Of a DNA stretch of 64,000 nt, positions 1-9,509 are shown one piece after another. Both the position numbers and the translations under genes were made by a program. This stretch comes from Anaerolineae bacterium (GTDB lineage: Bacteria; Chloroflexota; Anaerolineae; SpSt-600): the NCBI GenBank assembly GCA_025062375.1, contig JANXAG010000005.1, forward strand, positions 16,373 through 80,372, in the 5' to 3' direction. The first letter of the stretch is position 1; every line of letters starts with the position of its first letter. The notes beneath the pieces are model-generated. The model worked only from the letters and a program-made list of their open reading frames with translations. It did not search any database and had not been told where the DNA came from.

Positions 1-1089
1 CATTTCCACAAGACCCTGGACCCCTGAAGGTTTACCCACTCGCACTGGCATCTCCAGGTATCGCTTCCCCAGTTCATCAATTCCCTTTATTTCAGCGGTG
101 CCCCCGCATAGGACAAGCCCCGCCGGCAAAAGGCCAGCGTAACCTGTTTTCTGGGCTTCGCGATATAAAAAATCAAACATTTCCTCCACCCTGGCCTGGA
201 TTATTTCAGCCATGAAACGGCGAGATATAAGTTCCTTCTTGGGACTCCCGAAAACCATAGCTTCTATCCCTTCGTCTTCCCCAACCTCTTCTGCCAGAGC
301 GCACCCGTATTTTTTCTTTATCTCTTCAGCCGAGGAAAAAGGCATCCGAAGGCCAAAGGCTATATCGCTGGTAATCATGTTCCCGCCGATTTCCAGAGAA
401 CTGGTGAAAAGCACGCTCCCATCCATATAGATAGCAATGTCAGTCGTGCCTCCCCCGATATCGGCTAAAATTACTCCCATCTCTTTTTCCGAGGGAGTAA
501 GAACTGCCTCTCCCGAAGCCAGGGCTGCCAGGATGAATTTTTCCGGCTCTATACCCACTTCTTTAAGGCATTTTCTCAGGTTATTAACTGCATGCCCCGA
601 AGCGGTCACAATGAGCACTTCGGCTTCAAGCCTTGAGCCCTCCATGCCTGTAGGGTCCTGGATTCCCGGCTGACCATCCACGGTAAAATGTCGTGGGATA
701 ACGTGGATTATCTCCTGGCTATACGGAATGGAAATAGCGCTGGCGGCCTCTATAACCCTGGCCACGTCCTCCGCCGTTATGCCCCCAGGACGCCGGTGTA
801 AAGCTATCATCCCCCGGCTGCTCATGGAAAAGATGTGGGAGCCCGTCAGGCTCACGTAGGCCCGGGAAACTGTTAGCCCCGCCAGTTTCTCTGCTTGCTC
901 CACTGATTCCATTACAGATTGAGCCAGCTGAGAAATATTAACCACACTCCCCTTCTTCATACCCCTGGAAGGGGCATTTCCAAATCCTATGATTTGGATA
1001 ATGGCTTCCTCCTCTTTCTCTTCTACCTCCGCTATGAGGGTGCAAACTTTCGTCGTGCCCACGTCAATGGCTGCAGTTATTCTGGCCAC
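1..1089 (-). CDS. ftsA: Cell division protein FtsA (partial, C-terminus outside window)
   Basis: FtsA is the actin-like ATPase that tethers FtsZ to the membrane and recruits later divisome proteins. The first 363 residues are present; the C-terminus, with the membrane-targeting helix, lies beyond position 1. Translation from a GTG at 1089 gives an N-terminal actin-type phosphate loop (IDVGTTK, near residues 9-15) and a second one (ADIGGGTTDIA, near residue 208), with the FtsA-specific 1C region between them. GTG is chosen because a GAGGGGAAGAA ribosome site lies just upstream, partly inside the end of ftsQ, 14 bp away. It is the last visible gene of the minus-strand dcw cluster, and ftsZ would be expected next. 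No defect is visible. Confidence 0.93.
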   Translation of the reverse strand, partial: MARITAAIDVGTTKVCTLIAEVEEKEEEAIIQIIGFGNAPSRGMKKGSVVNISQLAQSVMESVEQAEKLAGLTVSRAYVSLTGSHIFSMSSRGMIALHRRPGGITAEDVARVIEAASAISIPYSQEIIHVIPRHFTVDGQPGIQDPTGMEGSRLEAEVLIVTASGHAVNNLRKCLKEVGIEPEKFILAALASGEAVLTPSEKEMGVILADIGGGTTDIAIYMDGSVLFTSSLEIGGNMITSDIAFGLRMPFSSAEEIKKKYGCALAEEVGEDEGIEAMVFGSPKKELISRRFMAEIIQARVEEMFDFLYREAQKTGYAGLLPAGLVLCGGTAEIKGIDELGKRYLEMPVRVGKPSGVQGLVEM

Positions 1090-1103
1090 TTCTTCCCCTC
1101 ACT

Positions 1104-1892
1104 TCATCGCAGGTAAACGGGTGCATCAGGTGCTCTAACATCTATATAGACAGGCCTTATCCCCTCGGCTTCAAGGTGTTCCAAAGTATAGCGGAAGGCT
1201 TCAAGGCGCAGTGGCATGAGGGATAAGTCCAAGCCTAAATATACCGGATAGCCTGCCCTAGCCATGAGGATGAAACCTTCATTGGGGTGATAGTGCAATT
1301 CCCCTTCTCTTTCCACCCCAAGCTCTTTAAGCTTCAGGGCCACTTTAAGAACCACCCAGGAGAGCCTATCGCCCGGGCGCACAGGCCCTCCGGAGTCATC
1401 CACAAGGCGGAAGAGGCCCGTTGGCCCCACCCTGTTTTCCATAATAACCCCTTCCCGGTCCACCAGGAAAGATCTGCCCCCGCTTATAAGCTCCATCACT
1501 GGCTCCCGCTCCTCAACGGTCACCACCACTTTCGGGGGAAAGTGGACTGATACGTAGGCCCTTTTAACTTCCGTAATACCTTCAAGCTTTCTCTGACATT
1601 GGTCCGAATCCACAAAGAAAATGTGATAGTATTCAAGCCCACACAGGGCTTTAACCACATCGGAGGTTACAACTTTTCCACCTCTGATTATCACGGGGTA
1701 ATCGTAGAATTCCCAGGCGAGGCCTGAATAGAAGAAAAAGGCCATAATGGAAAGTATAATTCCCACCGCCGCCCACCGATGGGGAGAAAAAGCTTTGAGC
1801 CTGGCAGGAGCAAGAGCTATCGGACGGATAACATTGCGGTAAAGGAAGTGTCGTCGTTGACGCCTCCTCACCGAGCGGGGAGCCCTCCTCAT
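1104..1892 (-). CDS. ftsQ: Cell division protein FtsQ/DivIB (POTRA domain)
   Basis: FtsQ/DivIB is a bitopic divisome protein that scaffolds FtsL/FtsB and controls septal peptidoglycan synthesis. The protein has a basic, Arg-rich cytoplasmic tail, one membrane helix (near residues 40-60: AVGIILSIMAFFFYSGLAW), then a POTRA-like domain with the pattern 'V...V..l.G', and the beta region 'VSVHFPPKVVVTVEEREPV', typical of the family. The frame is open to 1922, but ATG at 1892 makes an ATGA overlap with the ddl stop and is the likely start, giving about 262 residues. It sits between ddl and ftsA, as in most dcw clusters. Sequence divergence is normal for FtsQ, so identity rests on topology, POTRA pattern and position. 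Confidence 0.88.
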   Translation of the reverse strand: MRRAPRSVRRRQRRHFLYRNVIRPIALAPARLKAFSPHRWAAVGIILSIMAFFFYSGLAWEFYDYPVIIRGGKVVTSDVVKALCGLEYYHIFFVDSDQCQRKLEGITEVKRAYVSVHFPPKVVVTVEEREPVMELISGGRSFLVDREGVIMENRVGPTGLFRLVDDSGGPVRPGDRLSWVVLKVALKLKELGVEREGELHYHPNEGFILMARAGYPVYLGLDLSLMPLRLEAFRYTLEHLEAEGIRPVYIDVRAPDAPVYLR

Positions 1893-3016
1893 TCTTCCTC
1901 CGGCGTGTAGGAAGTTTCGCAACGGCTTTTGTCTTCAAATCTTTCCAGAGCCAGCTCAATGAGCCTGTCCAGAAGCTCAGGGTAAGGTATTCCGCTGGCC
2001 TCCCACATCTTGGGATACATGCTGGTAGCCGTAAAACCAGGAATTGTGTTTATTTCGTTCACGTAAACCTCACCGGTATCCCGATCCAGGAAGAAATCTA
2101 CTCTGGCCATTCCAGCACAATCCACTGCAATAAAGGCTTTTATGGCCAGTTCCTGTATGTAACGGGCGAGGTCTTGGGGAATGGGGGCGGGGATGATAAG
2201 ATCGCTTTCCCCCGGAATGTACTTGGCTTTGTAATCGTAAAATTCCCGATGAGGAACCACTTCTCCCGGTATGGAGGCGATGGGGTCGTCATTGCCCAGG
2301 ACGCTACACTCAATTTCCCGGGCATTTATCGCCACCTCCACCAGCATCTTGCGGTCGTACCGAGCGGCAGTTTTGAGGGCTCTTTCCAGCTCTTCCCTGT
2401 TCTTGGCCTTGGAAACCCCTACACTGGAACCCAGATTGGCAGGTTTAACGAAGCAGGGGTAACCTATTTCCTCTTCCACCCGCTCCAGGATGGGGTAGGG
2501 ATCCTTCTCCCAGTGCTTGCGCTTTATTACCAGATGCTTTACCACCGGCAGGCCGTGGGCCCTGAAAACGGCCTTCATGGTGGGCTTATCCATCCCCACT
2601 GCCGAGGCCAGAACCCCCGCTCCTACATACGGTATCCCGGCAAGCTCCAGAAGCCCCTGAACCGTGCCATCTTCACCGTAAGGGCCATGAAGGACAGGAA
2701 AAACCACATCCAGCTCCTGAAGTTTCAGGGTTTTAATGCTTGAGCTTTGTTCTGAAAGGTCTAACCTCATGATGGCCTTTTGAGTTGGGTCTCCCAAAAG
2801 AGCCACTGGGACGCTGCTTTCAAGAGCATTGGCCTTGAGGGCCTGAAGGGGGTCGCCAAAGGCGATCCATCTGCCTTCCTTGGTTATACCTATCGGGATA
2901 ATTTCGTATTTGGTCTTGTCCAGGGCAGCGATGACCGATTGGGCTGAGGCGAGGGAAACTTCGTGCTCCCCGCTTCTTCCCCCAAAGATTACTCCTACCC
3001 TTAGCTTTCGGGTCAT
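1889..3016 (-). CDS. ddl: D-alanine--D-alanine ligase
   Basis: Ddl joins two D-Ala molecules using ATP, supplying the dipeptide that MurF adds to the UDP-MurNAc peptide. The 375-residue protein has the N-terminal signature [17 protein letters not shown] (residues 9-25), the [15 protein letters not shown] segment, and the ATP-grasp region ending in [23 protein letters not shown], which contains the Mg2+-binding Asp and the Glu/Asn pair. Length and motifs fit a canonical Ddl. It follows murB by 14 bp and overlaps ftsQ by ATGA, so translational coupling is likely. Confidence 0.96.
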   Translation of the reverse strand: MTRKLRVGVIFGGRSGEHEVSLASAQSVIAALDKTKYEIIPIGITKEGRWIAFGDPLQALKANALESSVPVALLGDPTQKAIMRLDLSEQSSSIKTLKLQELDVVFPVLHGPYGEDGTVQGLLELAGIPYVGAGVLASAVGMDKPTMKAVFRAHGLPVVKHLVIKRKHWEKDPYPILERVEEEIGYPCFVKPANLGSSVGVSKAKNREELERALKTAARYDRKMLVEVAINAREIECSVLGNDDPIASIPGEVVPHREFYDYKAKYIPGESDLIIPAPIPQDLARYIQELAIKAFIAVDCAGMARVDFFLDRDTGEVYVNEINTIPGFTATSMYPKMWEASGIPYPELLDRLIELALERFEDKSRCETSYTPEEE

Positions 3017-3030
3017 TTTCTGCCTCCTGC

Positions 3031-3930
3031 TTAGCTCCAGGGGAAGTTAAGCCCGATGAATTCTAACTCGGGCTCAAGCTTTATACCAGCTTCTTTGTAA
3101 ACTCTTTCCACCGCCAGCTCCATAAGGCGCAGGACATCACAGGCTCTGGCCCGGCCAAGGTTTACGATGAAATTGGCATGGACCGGGGAAAAGCAAGCGT
3201 CTCCTATCCTGAAGCCTTTCAGGCCCACTTCTTCAATGAGTTTGGCGGCGTAGTGCCCTGGCGGGTTCTTAAAAACGGAGCCGGCGCTGGGTTCCGAAGG
3301 CTGCTTTGCCTTTCTCTCCCGATGGTATTGAAGCATCTTCTTTTCAAGATCGCTTGCCTCTGCCCTGCTCAGGCTCAACTGGGCCTCAAGGATAACGCTT
3401 CCCCTGAGAGGCCCCTTGAAGGCACTGTGCCGGTAACTGAAGTCCAGTTCCTCCGGCTGGAAAAAGGCCTTCTCACCCCCTTTCAGAAGCACTGTTACCC
3501 CTTTCAGTACTTCCGCCATGCATCCTCCGAAAGCCCCAGCATTCCCTGCGATCGCTCCTCCTATCGTTCCCGGAATCCCTTCAGCCCATTCCAGACCTCC
3601 CCAGCCTTTCCTGGCAGTCAAACGAGCAAGGCGGGCCAGAGGAGCTCCCCCTTCGGCCTTGAGGACGGCCTTCTCGCCTACTTCCTCCAGCTCAAAACTA
3701 TCGCAGGCGTTGATTATCACAAGGCCCGGGAACCCTTCATCGGCCACGAGAACGTTGGTCCCCCCGCCCAGGATTACCCAGGGTATTTCCCTCTCCTCAG
3801 CCAAGCGCACCCCTTCTTCAAGCTCCCTCAGGCTTTCAGCTCTGAGGAGGAAGCTGGCTGGTCCTCCTATGCGGAAGGAAGTGTAACGGGCCAGCGGTTC
3901 GTTTTTTATAATTTTATCCAGAACCCTCAT
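3031..3930 (-). CDS. murB: UDP-N-acetylenolpyruvoylglucosamine reductase
   Basis: MurB uses FAD and NADPH to reduce UDP-GlcNAc-enolpyruvate to UDP-MurNAc, the first committed muropeptide precursor. Motifs seen are [11 protein letters not shown] and [15 protein letters not shown] (FAD binding), [38 protein letters not shown] (the catalytic Ser proton donor) and the C-terminal HANFIVNLG. The last two fit the type II MurB family without the extra loop. The frame extends to 3996, but ATG at 3930 ([10 protein letters not shown]) matches the family N-terminus and follows a GGGAAGAA site. It overlaps the end of murC by 17 bp. About 299 residues. Confidence 0.95.
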   Translation of the reverse strand: MRVLDKIIKNEPLARYTSFRIGGPASFLLRAESLRELEEGVRLAEEREIPWVILGGGTNVLVADEGFPGLVIINACDSFELEEVGEKAVLKAEGGAPLARLARLTARKGWGGLEWAEGIPGTIGGAIAGNAGAFGGCMAEVLKGVTVLLKGGEKAFFQPEELDFSYRHSAFKGPLRGSVILEAQLSLSRAEASDLEKKMLQYHRERKAKQPSEPSAGSVFKNPPGHYAAKLIEEVGLKGFRIGDACFSPVHANFIVNLGRARACDVLRLMELAVERVYKEAGIKLEPELEFIGLNFPWS

Positions 3931-5290
3931 TTCTTCCCGCTCCCCGCAGCCACTCCAGAATCCTTTCTCCAACCTGGTAAACATCTCCAGCCCCAAGGGT
4001 TATAAGCACAGAGCCCGGTTTGAGGTGTTCTTGAAGGTAATAGACTGCCGCTTCCAGCGAACCGATGTATCGGGCGTCGGGATGGTCCATTAAAACCAGA
4101 ATATCTCTGGAAGATATCCCCAGGTCGTCTTTTTCCCGGGCGGCGTAAATGTCGCAGAGGATAACGTGATCGGCCTGAGAGAAGCTGACAGCAAATTCTT
4201 CCAATAGCGCTTTGGTCCGGGAATAAGTGTGCGGCTGGAAGACTGCCCAGAGTTCTCTCCCGGGGAACCGTTCCCTGGCTGCAGCCAGAGTGACCTGAAT
4301 CTCGGTTGGGTGATGGGCATAATCGTCCACCACGATGATGCCTTTCTCCTGGCCTTTAATTTCAAAACGTCTCTTCAAGCCCTGGAAGGAGCTTAAAGCT
4401 AACCCGGATAGTTCCGGGTCTACCCCCAGATAATGGCAGGCAGCGATGGCACCCAGAGCATTTTTAACGTTCTGCAGGCCAGGTATCGCCAGGCTGAAAG
4501 GCCCCCACTTTTTATCGCCTGTCTTAACCACATAGCTGCGACCACCGCTTTCGCTTAAGCTCAGGGGTTCCGCCTGCCACAGGTTGCTGGCTTTAAAGCC
4601 GTAGGTAATAGCAGGTTTCTTTGCTTTAACCAGGATCTCCATTACATTTTCCTCATCTCCGCACCCCAGAATGAACCCCCCGGCTTCCACCCGGTTGAGA
4701 AATTCCACATAAGCTTCCTTCATGGAATCAAAGCTGGGGTAGCAATCGGGATGATCCATCTCCACAGCCGTAATCAAAGCCAAGAAGGGCTTAAGCCCGA
4801 GGAAGGTATGGTCGTATTCATCGGCTTCAATGACGAAGTACTGGCCCTGGCCATGCCGGGCGTTAAGGTTAGAGCCGGCGAGGATGCCTCCTACTATGAA
4901 GGAGGGGGAGAGCCCGGCCTTTTCCAGGATTTGAGCGATCATGGCGGTAGTGGTGCTTTTGCCGTGGGTTCCAGCCACAGCCACCACCTTGTAGCCCTGA
5001 GTGAGCCAGCCCAAAAATTCCCGTCGTTTCAGCACCGGGATCCCCTGCTCCAATGCTTCCTGAACCTCGGGGTTATCCGCCGGCACGGCCGAAGAAATAA
5101 GGACCATGCCCGCTCCGTAAACATTTTCCCTTTTATGGCCTGCGAAAACCACAATCCCTTCCCTCGCCAGTTCTTCCATGAGGGGCGAGAAAGTTCTATC
5201 GGAGCCGGAAACCTCGTAGCCCCGCCCCTTTAAAACCCTGGCTATGGCCGAAAGGCCAGCTCCTCCAATTCCCACCAGATGTATCCTCAT
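3914..5290 (-). CDS. murC: UDP-N-acetylmuramate--L-alanine ligase
   Basis: MurC adds the first residue, normally L-Ala, to UDP-MurNAc using ATP. The 458-residue protein starts with the Rossmann-like loop HLVGIGGAGLSAIA (residues 4-17). It has the Mur-ligase P-loop GTHGKSTTT (107-115), the HEADEYD-type segment seen here as IEADEYDHTFL, and the central DDYAHHPTEI motif that marks MurC. The ATG overlaps the stop of the upstream membrane-protein gene as ATGA. It is a canonical dcw member with no visible defect. Confidence 0.96.
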   Translation of the reverse strand: MRIHLVGIGGAGLSAIARVLKGRGYEVSGSDRTFSPLMEELAREGIVVFAGHKRENVYGAGMVLISSAVPADNPEVQEALEQGIPVLKRREFLGWLTQGYKVVAVAGTHGKSTTTAMIAQILEKAGLSPSFIVGGILAGSNLNARHGQGQYFVIEADEYDHTFLGLKPFLALITAVEMDHPDCYPSFDSMKEAYVEFLNRVEAGGFILGCGDEENVMEILVKAKKPAITYGFKASNLWQAEPLSLSESGGRSYVVKTGDKKWGPFSLAIPGLQNVKNALGAIAACHYLGVDPELSGLALSSFQGLKRRFEIKGQEKGIIVVDDYAHHPTEIQVTLAAARERFPGRELWAVFQPHTYSRTKALLEEFAVSFSQADHVILCDIYAAREKDDLGISSRDILVLMDHPDARYIGSLEAAVYYLQEHLKPGSVLITLGAGDVYQVGERILEWLRGAGRNEGSG

Positions 5291-5874
5291 GTGAACGCCA
5301 CGAAGATAAAGATGAGCAAAATGGCCATAATACCGTAAAGCACCAGGCCTTTGAAAAAGTTAGCTGGAAGATATTTAATCATTTGTTCCGCTGTGCTGCT
5401 TAATGGCCCGCTCCACATGCCCGGTGGGAGCGGGTAATTGGCCTGGTGCAAGTAATACCATATGGTGCCAGCTATGAGGTAACCGTTAAAAAGCCCTACC
5501 AGGAAACCCAAAATAGCTTCCTGACACCCAACTCTGGCTCTCTGAAATAAACCTCTGGCCTGCACCATACCCCTCATAGCAGTGGGCCCGTAATAGCCGA
5601 AGAAGGTAACCATCCCCAGGACGGATAAGTTCACTACCAGTTGAATGACAGGATCAGTAGCCGGTCGCCGGTATAACTGGGCTACAAATTGCGTCAGGAT
5701 AAAGACCTTGGTTTCGGGTGGAGCTCCCGGGGGCGTTATAACCAGGTTGTTAATGATGAAGATGGCTACTATTATGCTGGCGGTAGCAACAAGTTCTCTC
5801 ATCCAGCCCCGGGCCATCCCTATTATTCCGAACAAGAAAATCAGACTTATGAATATAACTTCAATTGCAATCAT
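5287..5874 (-). CDS. CvpA-like integral membrane protein inserted in the dcw cluster
   Basis: This is a 195-residue protein with four or five predicted membrane segments (near residues 3-22, 29-45, 83-99, 125-143 and 174-193). Its N-terminus, a hydrophobic helix followed by GMARGWMRELVATASIIVAIF, resembles the CvpA (colicin V production) family, where a 'G..RG....l' pattern follows the first helix. No catalytic residues are recognised. It overlaps murG upstream by 14 bp and murC downstream by ATGA, so it is made with the wall enzymes. CvpA proteins are linked in other bacteria to envelope stress and peptidoglycan, but a role here is inference. The family assignment is tentative. Confidence 0.6.
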   Translation of the reverse strand: MIAIEVIFISLIFLFGIIGMARGWMRELVATASIIVAIFIINNLVITPPGAPPETKVFILTQFVAQLYRRPATDPVIQLVVNLSVLGMVTFFGYYGPTAMRGMVQARGLFQRARVGCQEAILGFLVGLFNGYLIAGTIWYYLHQANYPLPPGMWSGPLSSTAEQMIKYLPANFFKGLVLYGIMAILLIFIFVAFT

Positions 5875-6979
5875 CTTGCCTGCGCCTTTTCTGGGAAGCT
5901 GCTAAGGCCATTGCCCTCAAAAGTTCAGTCAGTTTCTCCGCAGCTCTGGGCGAAGCGAGGGCCTGAGCTTTTTCCCTCATCATCCTGAGCCGCTCATCGT
6001 CCTTCAATATGCTTAGGATTGCGGGAAGAAAAGCTTTCCCCAGTTCGGAATCCGGGATCACTAAAGCGGCTCCCTTCTCCTCCAGGAACCTGGCGTTCTT
6101 TTCCTGATGAGCACCTGCGTAGGGGTAAGGGATCAGCACAGCTGGCTTGCCCAGAGCTGGAAATTCTCCAAGAGTGGCGGCTCCTGCCCTCGAAACCACC
6201 AGGTCAGCCACAGTAAGGGCTAAACCCATTTCCTGATGAAGGTATGGGAAAACTTTGTAGCGCTTCCTTTTGTGAGGTGGAAGGGAGCTTTCAACAGCCC
6301 TCATCTCTTCGTAATCCTGATAGCCCGAAATGTGAAGGACCTGACAAAAGTCCAGGAGAGCCTCAAGGGAATTAACCAGCGCCCTGTTTATGCTTCTGGC
6401 CCCTCTGCTCCCTCCGAAAACCAACACTGTTTTCAGCCCATTTTCCAGGCCGAAAAACCTCCTGCCTTCCTCTACGGTAGCCTCCAGCAATTCCTTCCGC
6501 ACCGGATATCCCGTCACCACTGCTTTTTCCGGTGGGAAAAACCTCAGCACTTCCGGGAAAGTGACAGCTACCCTGGATGCCAGGAAGGAAAGAAACCGCA
6601 CTGCTAGGCCAGGTTCCAGGTCCGGAAGGTATATAAGGGAAGGGATTCCCTGAAGCCTTCCGGCCAGAACTACTGGCACAGAAACATACCCTCCCGTAGC
6701 GAAAATTGCATGAGGTGAAAATTCTCTTAAGATTTTCCAGGCCTCCCAAATACCTCTCATAACTTTCATGAGGTTCAAGACCTGGCGCAGCGGGTTCATT
6801 CCCCGGAAAGGGGCTGATGAAACTTCCCGGAAGGGCAAGCCCCACCGGGAAACTATCTTTTGCTCGAGGCCCGATGCGGTCCCCACATACAGGATCTGGC
6901 TATCTTTTAGCCTTTCGGCCACAGCGAGGGCGGGATAGACGTGGCCTCCTGTCCCCCCTCCGGTAATTATAAACCGCAT
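5861..6979 (-). CDS. murG: UDP-GlcNAc:lipid I N-acetylglucosaminyltransferase
   Basis: MurG is the membrane-associated GT-B enzyme that transfers GlcNAc to lipid I, forming lipid II. The 372-residue protein has the glycine-rich loop GGGTGGHVYPALA (residues 7-19), FATGGYVSVPV, VFGGSRGARSIN (second G-loop) and SRAGAATLGEFPALGKPAVLIPYPYA, the UDP-GlcNAc-binding segment with the Ala/Gly loop and catalytic-site Glu. The start is fixed by the conserved N-terminal loop. It begins inside the ftsW frame, so the two genes overlap by 80 bp. It ends 14 bp into the CvpA-like gene. Confidence 0.96.
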   Translation of the reverse strand: MRFIITGGGTGGHVYPALAVAERLKDSQILYVGTASGLEQKIVSRWGLPFREVSSAPFRGMNPLRQVLNLMKVMRGIWEAWKILREFSPHAIFATGGYVSVPVVLAGRLQGIPSLIYLPDLEPGLAVRFLSFLASRVAVTFPEVLRFFPPEKAVVTGYPVRKELLEATVEEGRRFFGLENGLKTVLVFGGSRGARSINRALVNSLEALLDFCQVLHISGYQDYEEMRAVESSLPPHKRKRYKVFPYLHQEMGLALTVADLVVSRAGAATLGEFPALGKPAVLIPYPYAGAHQEKNARFLEEKGAALVIPDSELGKAFLPAILSILKDDERLRMMREKAQALASPRAAEKLTELLRAMALAASQKRRRQDDCN

Positions 6980-8099
6980 TCTTTCCTCCTATTTTCTCTC
7001 CCGCTGAGATGCTCATGAGAAGGCCAATTCCCGCCATGGAAGCAACCATGGAAGATCCCCCCAGGCTCACGAAAGGAAACCCCATACCGGTCATAGGCAT
7101 GAGGCCGATAAGGCTTGCCATGTGGATAAAAGCCTGGAGGGCAAGCCCCCAGCAAAAACCTGAAGCTACGAGTTTGCCAAAGTGATCCTCCGTTCTGGAG
7201 GCTATGGAAAGGCCTCTGAAAATCACAAGGCTCAGCAGAGCTATCACCGCCAGACAACCCACAAATCCCAGCTCCTCCGCCACAAGACACATGACGCCGT
7301 CGGATGGAAGGGTTTCCCTTAAAATCGGGGCTATGGAAGCCTGCCCGAGCCCTTTTCCCCAAAGCCCACCTCTTATAAAAGCTCCAAGAGCGTAGAAGGG
7401 TTGCTCATTCATGTATTCAGGGGAAACGGGTTCACCTCTCAAGAAACGCTGTATCTGCTCCCAGAGGAGAATCCTCTTCTGAGCATAGTGGAAGATACCC
7501 ATCTGGATTACTGTGATGGCGGCAGCCCCTCCCATAAGGAGACTACCGGCCCACTGGAAGAAACTGGCGCCCGCTATGAAGAACATGATTACTCCCGTAA
7601 TGGCTATGAGCGCTGCCATTGATAAATCGGGCTGGAGGACAACAAGGCCCGTGACACTCCCCACGATCACAGCGAACGGGATAAGGCCTCTGGTAAGGGA
7701 GGAAAGGCTTTCGCGCCGGGAAGAAAGCCAGTGAGCAGCATATATAATGGTGCCAAGCCGGGCAAACTCGCTGGGCTGAAGGGAAAATCCCGCCTGGGTC
7801 TGAAAGAGCCAGCGCCCTGTCCCTCTCAGGTTTACGAGGATCAGGAGGGAAAGGACCGCCAGCATAATAGGGATTGAGAAACGTTTTAGCAGCCGGTAAT
7901 CCATAAGGGATGTCACCACCATGGCTCCAAGGCCCGTCAGCAGTCCTAAAAGCTGCTGGATTAAGAAGCGTTCGGGATTCCCAGAGCCTCTAATGGCAAA
8001 AAGGTGAATACCAGCGCTGTGCATCATCATCAAACTGATGATGGCCAGCAACACCACCGCTGATAGCAGTATGTAATCCAAATGGAACCTATGCCTCAT
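6900..8099 (-). CDS. ftsW: Lipid II polymerase / division protein FtsW (SEDS family)
   Basis: FtsW is a SEDS-family peptidoglycan glycosyltransferase that works with the class B PBP encoded upstream (ftsI). The 399-residue protein has about ten membrane helices. SEDS landmarks seen are LQPSEFARLGTIIYAAHWL, VVLQPDLSMAALIAITGV (with the conserved catalytic-region Asp) and the C-terminal FVSLGGSSMVASMAGIGLL. The last 27 residues are basic and soluble and are encoded in the 80-bp overlap with murG. It follows murD by 12 bp. FtsW is preferred to RodA because of its place in the dcw cluster. Confidence 0.92.
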   Translation of the reverse strand: MRHRFHLDYILLSAVVLLAIISLMMMHSAGIHLFAIRGSGNPERFLIQQLLGLLTGLGAMVVTSLMDYRLLKRFSIPIMLAVLSLLILVNLRGTGRWLFQTQAGFSLQPSEFARLGTIIYAAHWLSSRRESLSSLTRGLIPFAVIVGSVTGLVVLQPDLSMAALIAITGVIMFFIAGASFFQWAGSLLMGGAAAITVIQMGIFHYAQKRILLWEQIQRFLRGEPVSPEYMNEQPFYALGAFIRGGLWGKGLGQASIAPILRETLPSDGVMCLVAEELGFVGCLAVIALLSLVIFRGLSIASRTEDHFGKLVASGFCWGLALQAFIHMASLIGLMPMTGMGFPFVSLGGSSMVASMAGIGLLMSISAGEKIGGKNAVYNYRRGDRRPRLSRPRCGRKAKR

Positions 8100-8111
8100 C
8101 CTCGCAACCTT

Positions 8112-9497
8112 CTAGAGCGTGGATACGAGCTCTTTAAAGCGTTCACCCCTGTGAGCGAAATCTCTGAAAGCGTCAAAGCTTGTCCCCCCAGGTGATAAGA
8201 GCACAATTTCCCCGGGCCTCGCCACTTTAGAGGCTTCTTCAACGGCCTCCTCAAGGGTTGTGCAAATGGAGATTTCAGGATTATCACTGCCGAGGCGAAG
8301 GCGAGCTTCCCGCACAGCTCGCTCAATTTTAGGGGCTGCTTCTCCGAAGATGACCAAATGCCGGACTTTCTTCACTGTAAGCTCTGCCATCTCATCCCAG
8401 GGCAGGTTTTTATCCTTCCCCCCAGCCAGGAGGATTATGGAGCCATCAAAGGAATTCAAGGCCGCCACCACCCTTTCAGGAGAGGTAGCGATAGAGTCGT
8501 TGTAATAGCGAACGCCCCGGACTTCTCGCACAAATTCCAGGCGATGTTCAACCCCTTTGAAGGTTGTGGCCACAGACCTTATGGCCTCAATATCAGCACC
8601 GCCTATGAATGCCAGAAGAGAAGCGGCCAGGACATTGGCCACGTTGTGCCTCCCCAGCATCCTGATTTCCCTGGCCTGACAGATTTCCAGCTCAGTTTCA
8701 CCTATTTTGAGAAAAAGCCTTTCATCCCGCAGGAAAGCACCTTCTGGTAGCTCTCTGAGGCTGAAGAACCAGACCTTACCCCTGGCTTCAGAAGCCAGCT
8801 CCCGCGAAATGGCATTATCGTAGCCGAAAACGGCCACCCCCTCCTCTTTCTGATGCAGGAAAATGTTCTTTTTGGCTCCTATGTAATCTTCCATGGAGGG
8901 ATGGCGGTCCAGGTGGTTGGGAGTTATATTGAGCACAGCCGCCACCGGCGGACTTATCGGCTTAAGGCCAAAATCGGACCCGAAGAGTTTGAGCTGAAAG
9001 CTTGATAGCTCCATTACAATCCGGTCCTGAGGCCGGATCTCCCCGAGGTGTTCTATAAGGGGTCTTCCAATGTTCCCACCGACCCAGGTGGGGATTCCGG
9101 CCTCTTTCAGCATTTCCCCCGTTACCGCGGTGGTGGTAGTCTTGCCACTGGAGCCAGTTATGCCAATTATGGTAGCAGGACAAAGCTCACAGAAAAGTCT
9201 TGCCTCCCCGCTTACAGGAATCCCTCGTCTCCTGGCTTCCTGGACGATAGGGATTTCCAGGGGCACTCCGGGGCTTACGAAAAGCACCTCGGTCTCTTCC
9301 AGGAGGTCCAGAGGATGGCCTCCCAGAACAAAGCGGATCGGAAGGTGAGCAAGGGATATCATTCTATCCTTAAGCTCTTCTTCCCCTTTCAAGTCGCTTA
9401 CGGTTACTTCGGCACCTCTTTCTGCCAGGAAGCGAGCGAGGGCGGTCCCTTCCCTTGCCAGGCCTATTACAGTAGCCTTCAAGCCCTCAAATTCCAT
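8112..9497 (-). CDS. murD: UDP-N-acetylmuramoylalanine--D-glutamate ligase
   Basis: MurD adds D-Glu to UDP-MurNAc-L-Ala. The 461-residue protein has an N-terminal Rossmann domain (ATVIGLAREGTALARFL, residues 8-24), the P-loop GSSGKTTTT (115-123), NITPNHLDRH, the family-typical YYNDSIATSPERVVAAL and LLAGGKDKNLPWDEM near the C-terminal domain. Each is in the expected order and spacing. A GGGGAGGAATTT site precedes the ATG. It lies between mraY and ftsW in the usual order. Confidence 0.96.
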   Translation of the reverse strand: MEFEGLKATVIGLAREGTALARFLAERGAEVTVSDLKGEEELKDRMISLAHLPIRFVLGGHPLDLLEETEVLFVSPGVPLEIPIVQEARRRGIPVSGEARLFCELCPATIIGITGSSGKTTTTAVTGEMLKEAGIPTWVGGNIGRPLIEHLGEIRPQDRIVMELSSFQLKLFGSDFGLKPISPPVAAVLNITPNHLDRHPSMEDYIGAKKNIFLHQKEEGVAVFGYDNAISRELASEARGKVWFFSLRELPEGAFLRDERLFLKIGETELEICQAREIRMLGRHNVANVLAASLLAFIGGADIEAIRSVATTFKGVEHRLEFVREVRGVRYYNDSIATSPERVVAALNSFDGSIILLAGGKDKNLPWDEMAELTVKKVRHLVIFGEAAPKIERAVREARLRLGSDNPEISICTTLEEAVEEASKVARPGEIVLLSPGGTSFDAFRDFAHRGERFKELVSTL

Positions 9498-9509
9498 AAA
9501 TTCCTCCCC

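Noticed and set aside
3178..4005. 275-codon open frame on the plus strand
   Set aside because: It is antisense to murB and has no recognised motif or ribosome site.
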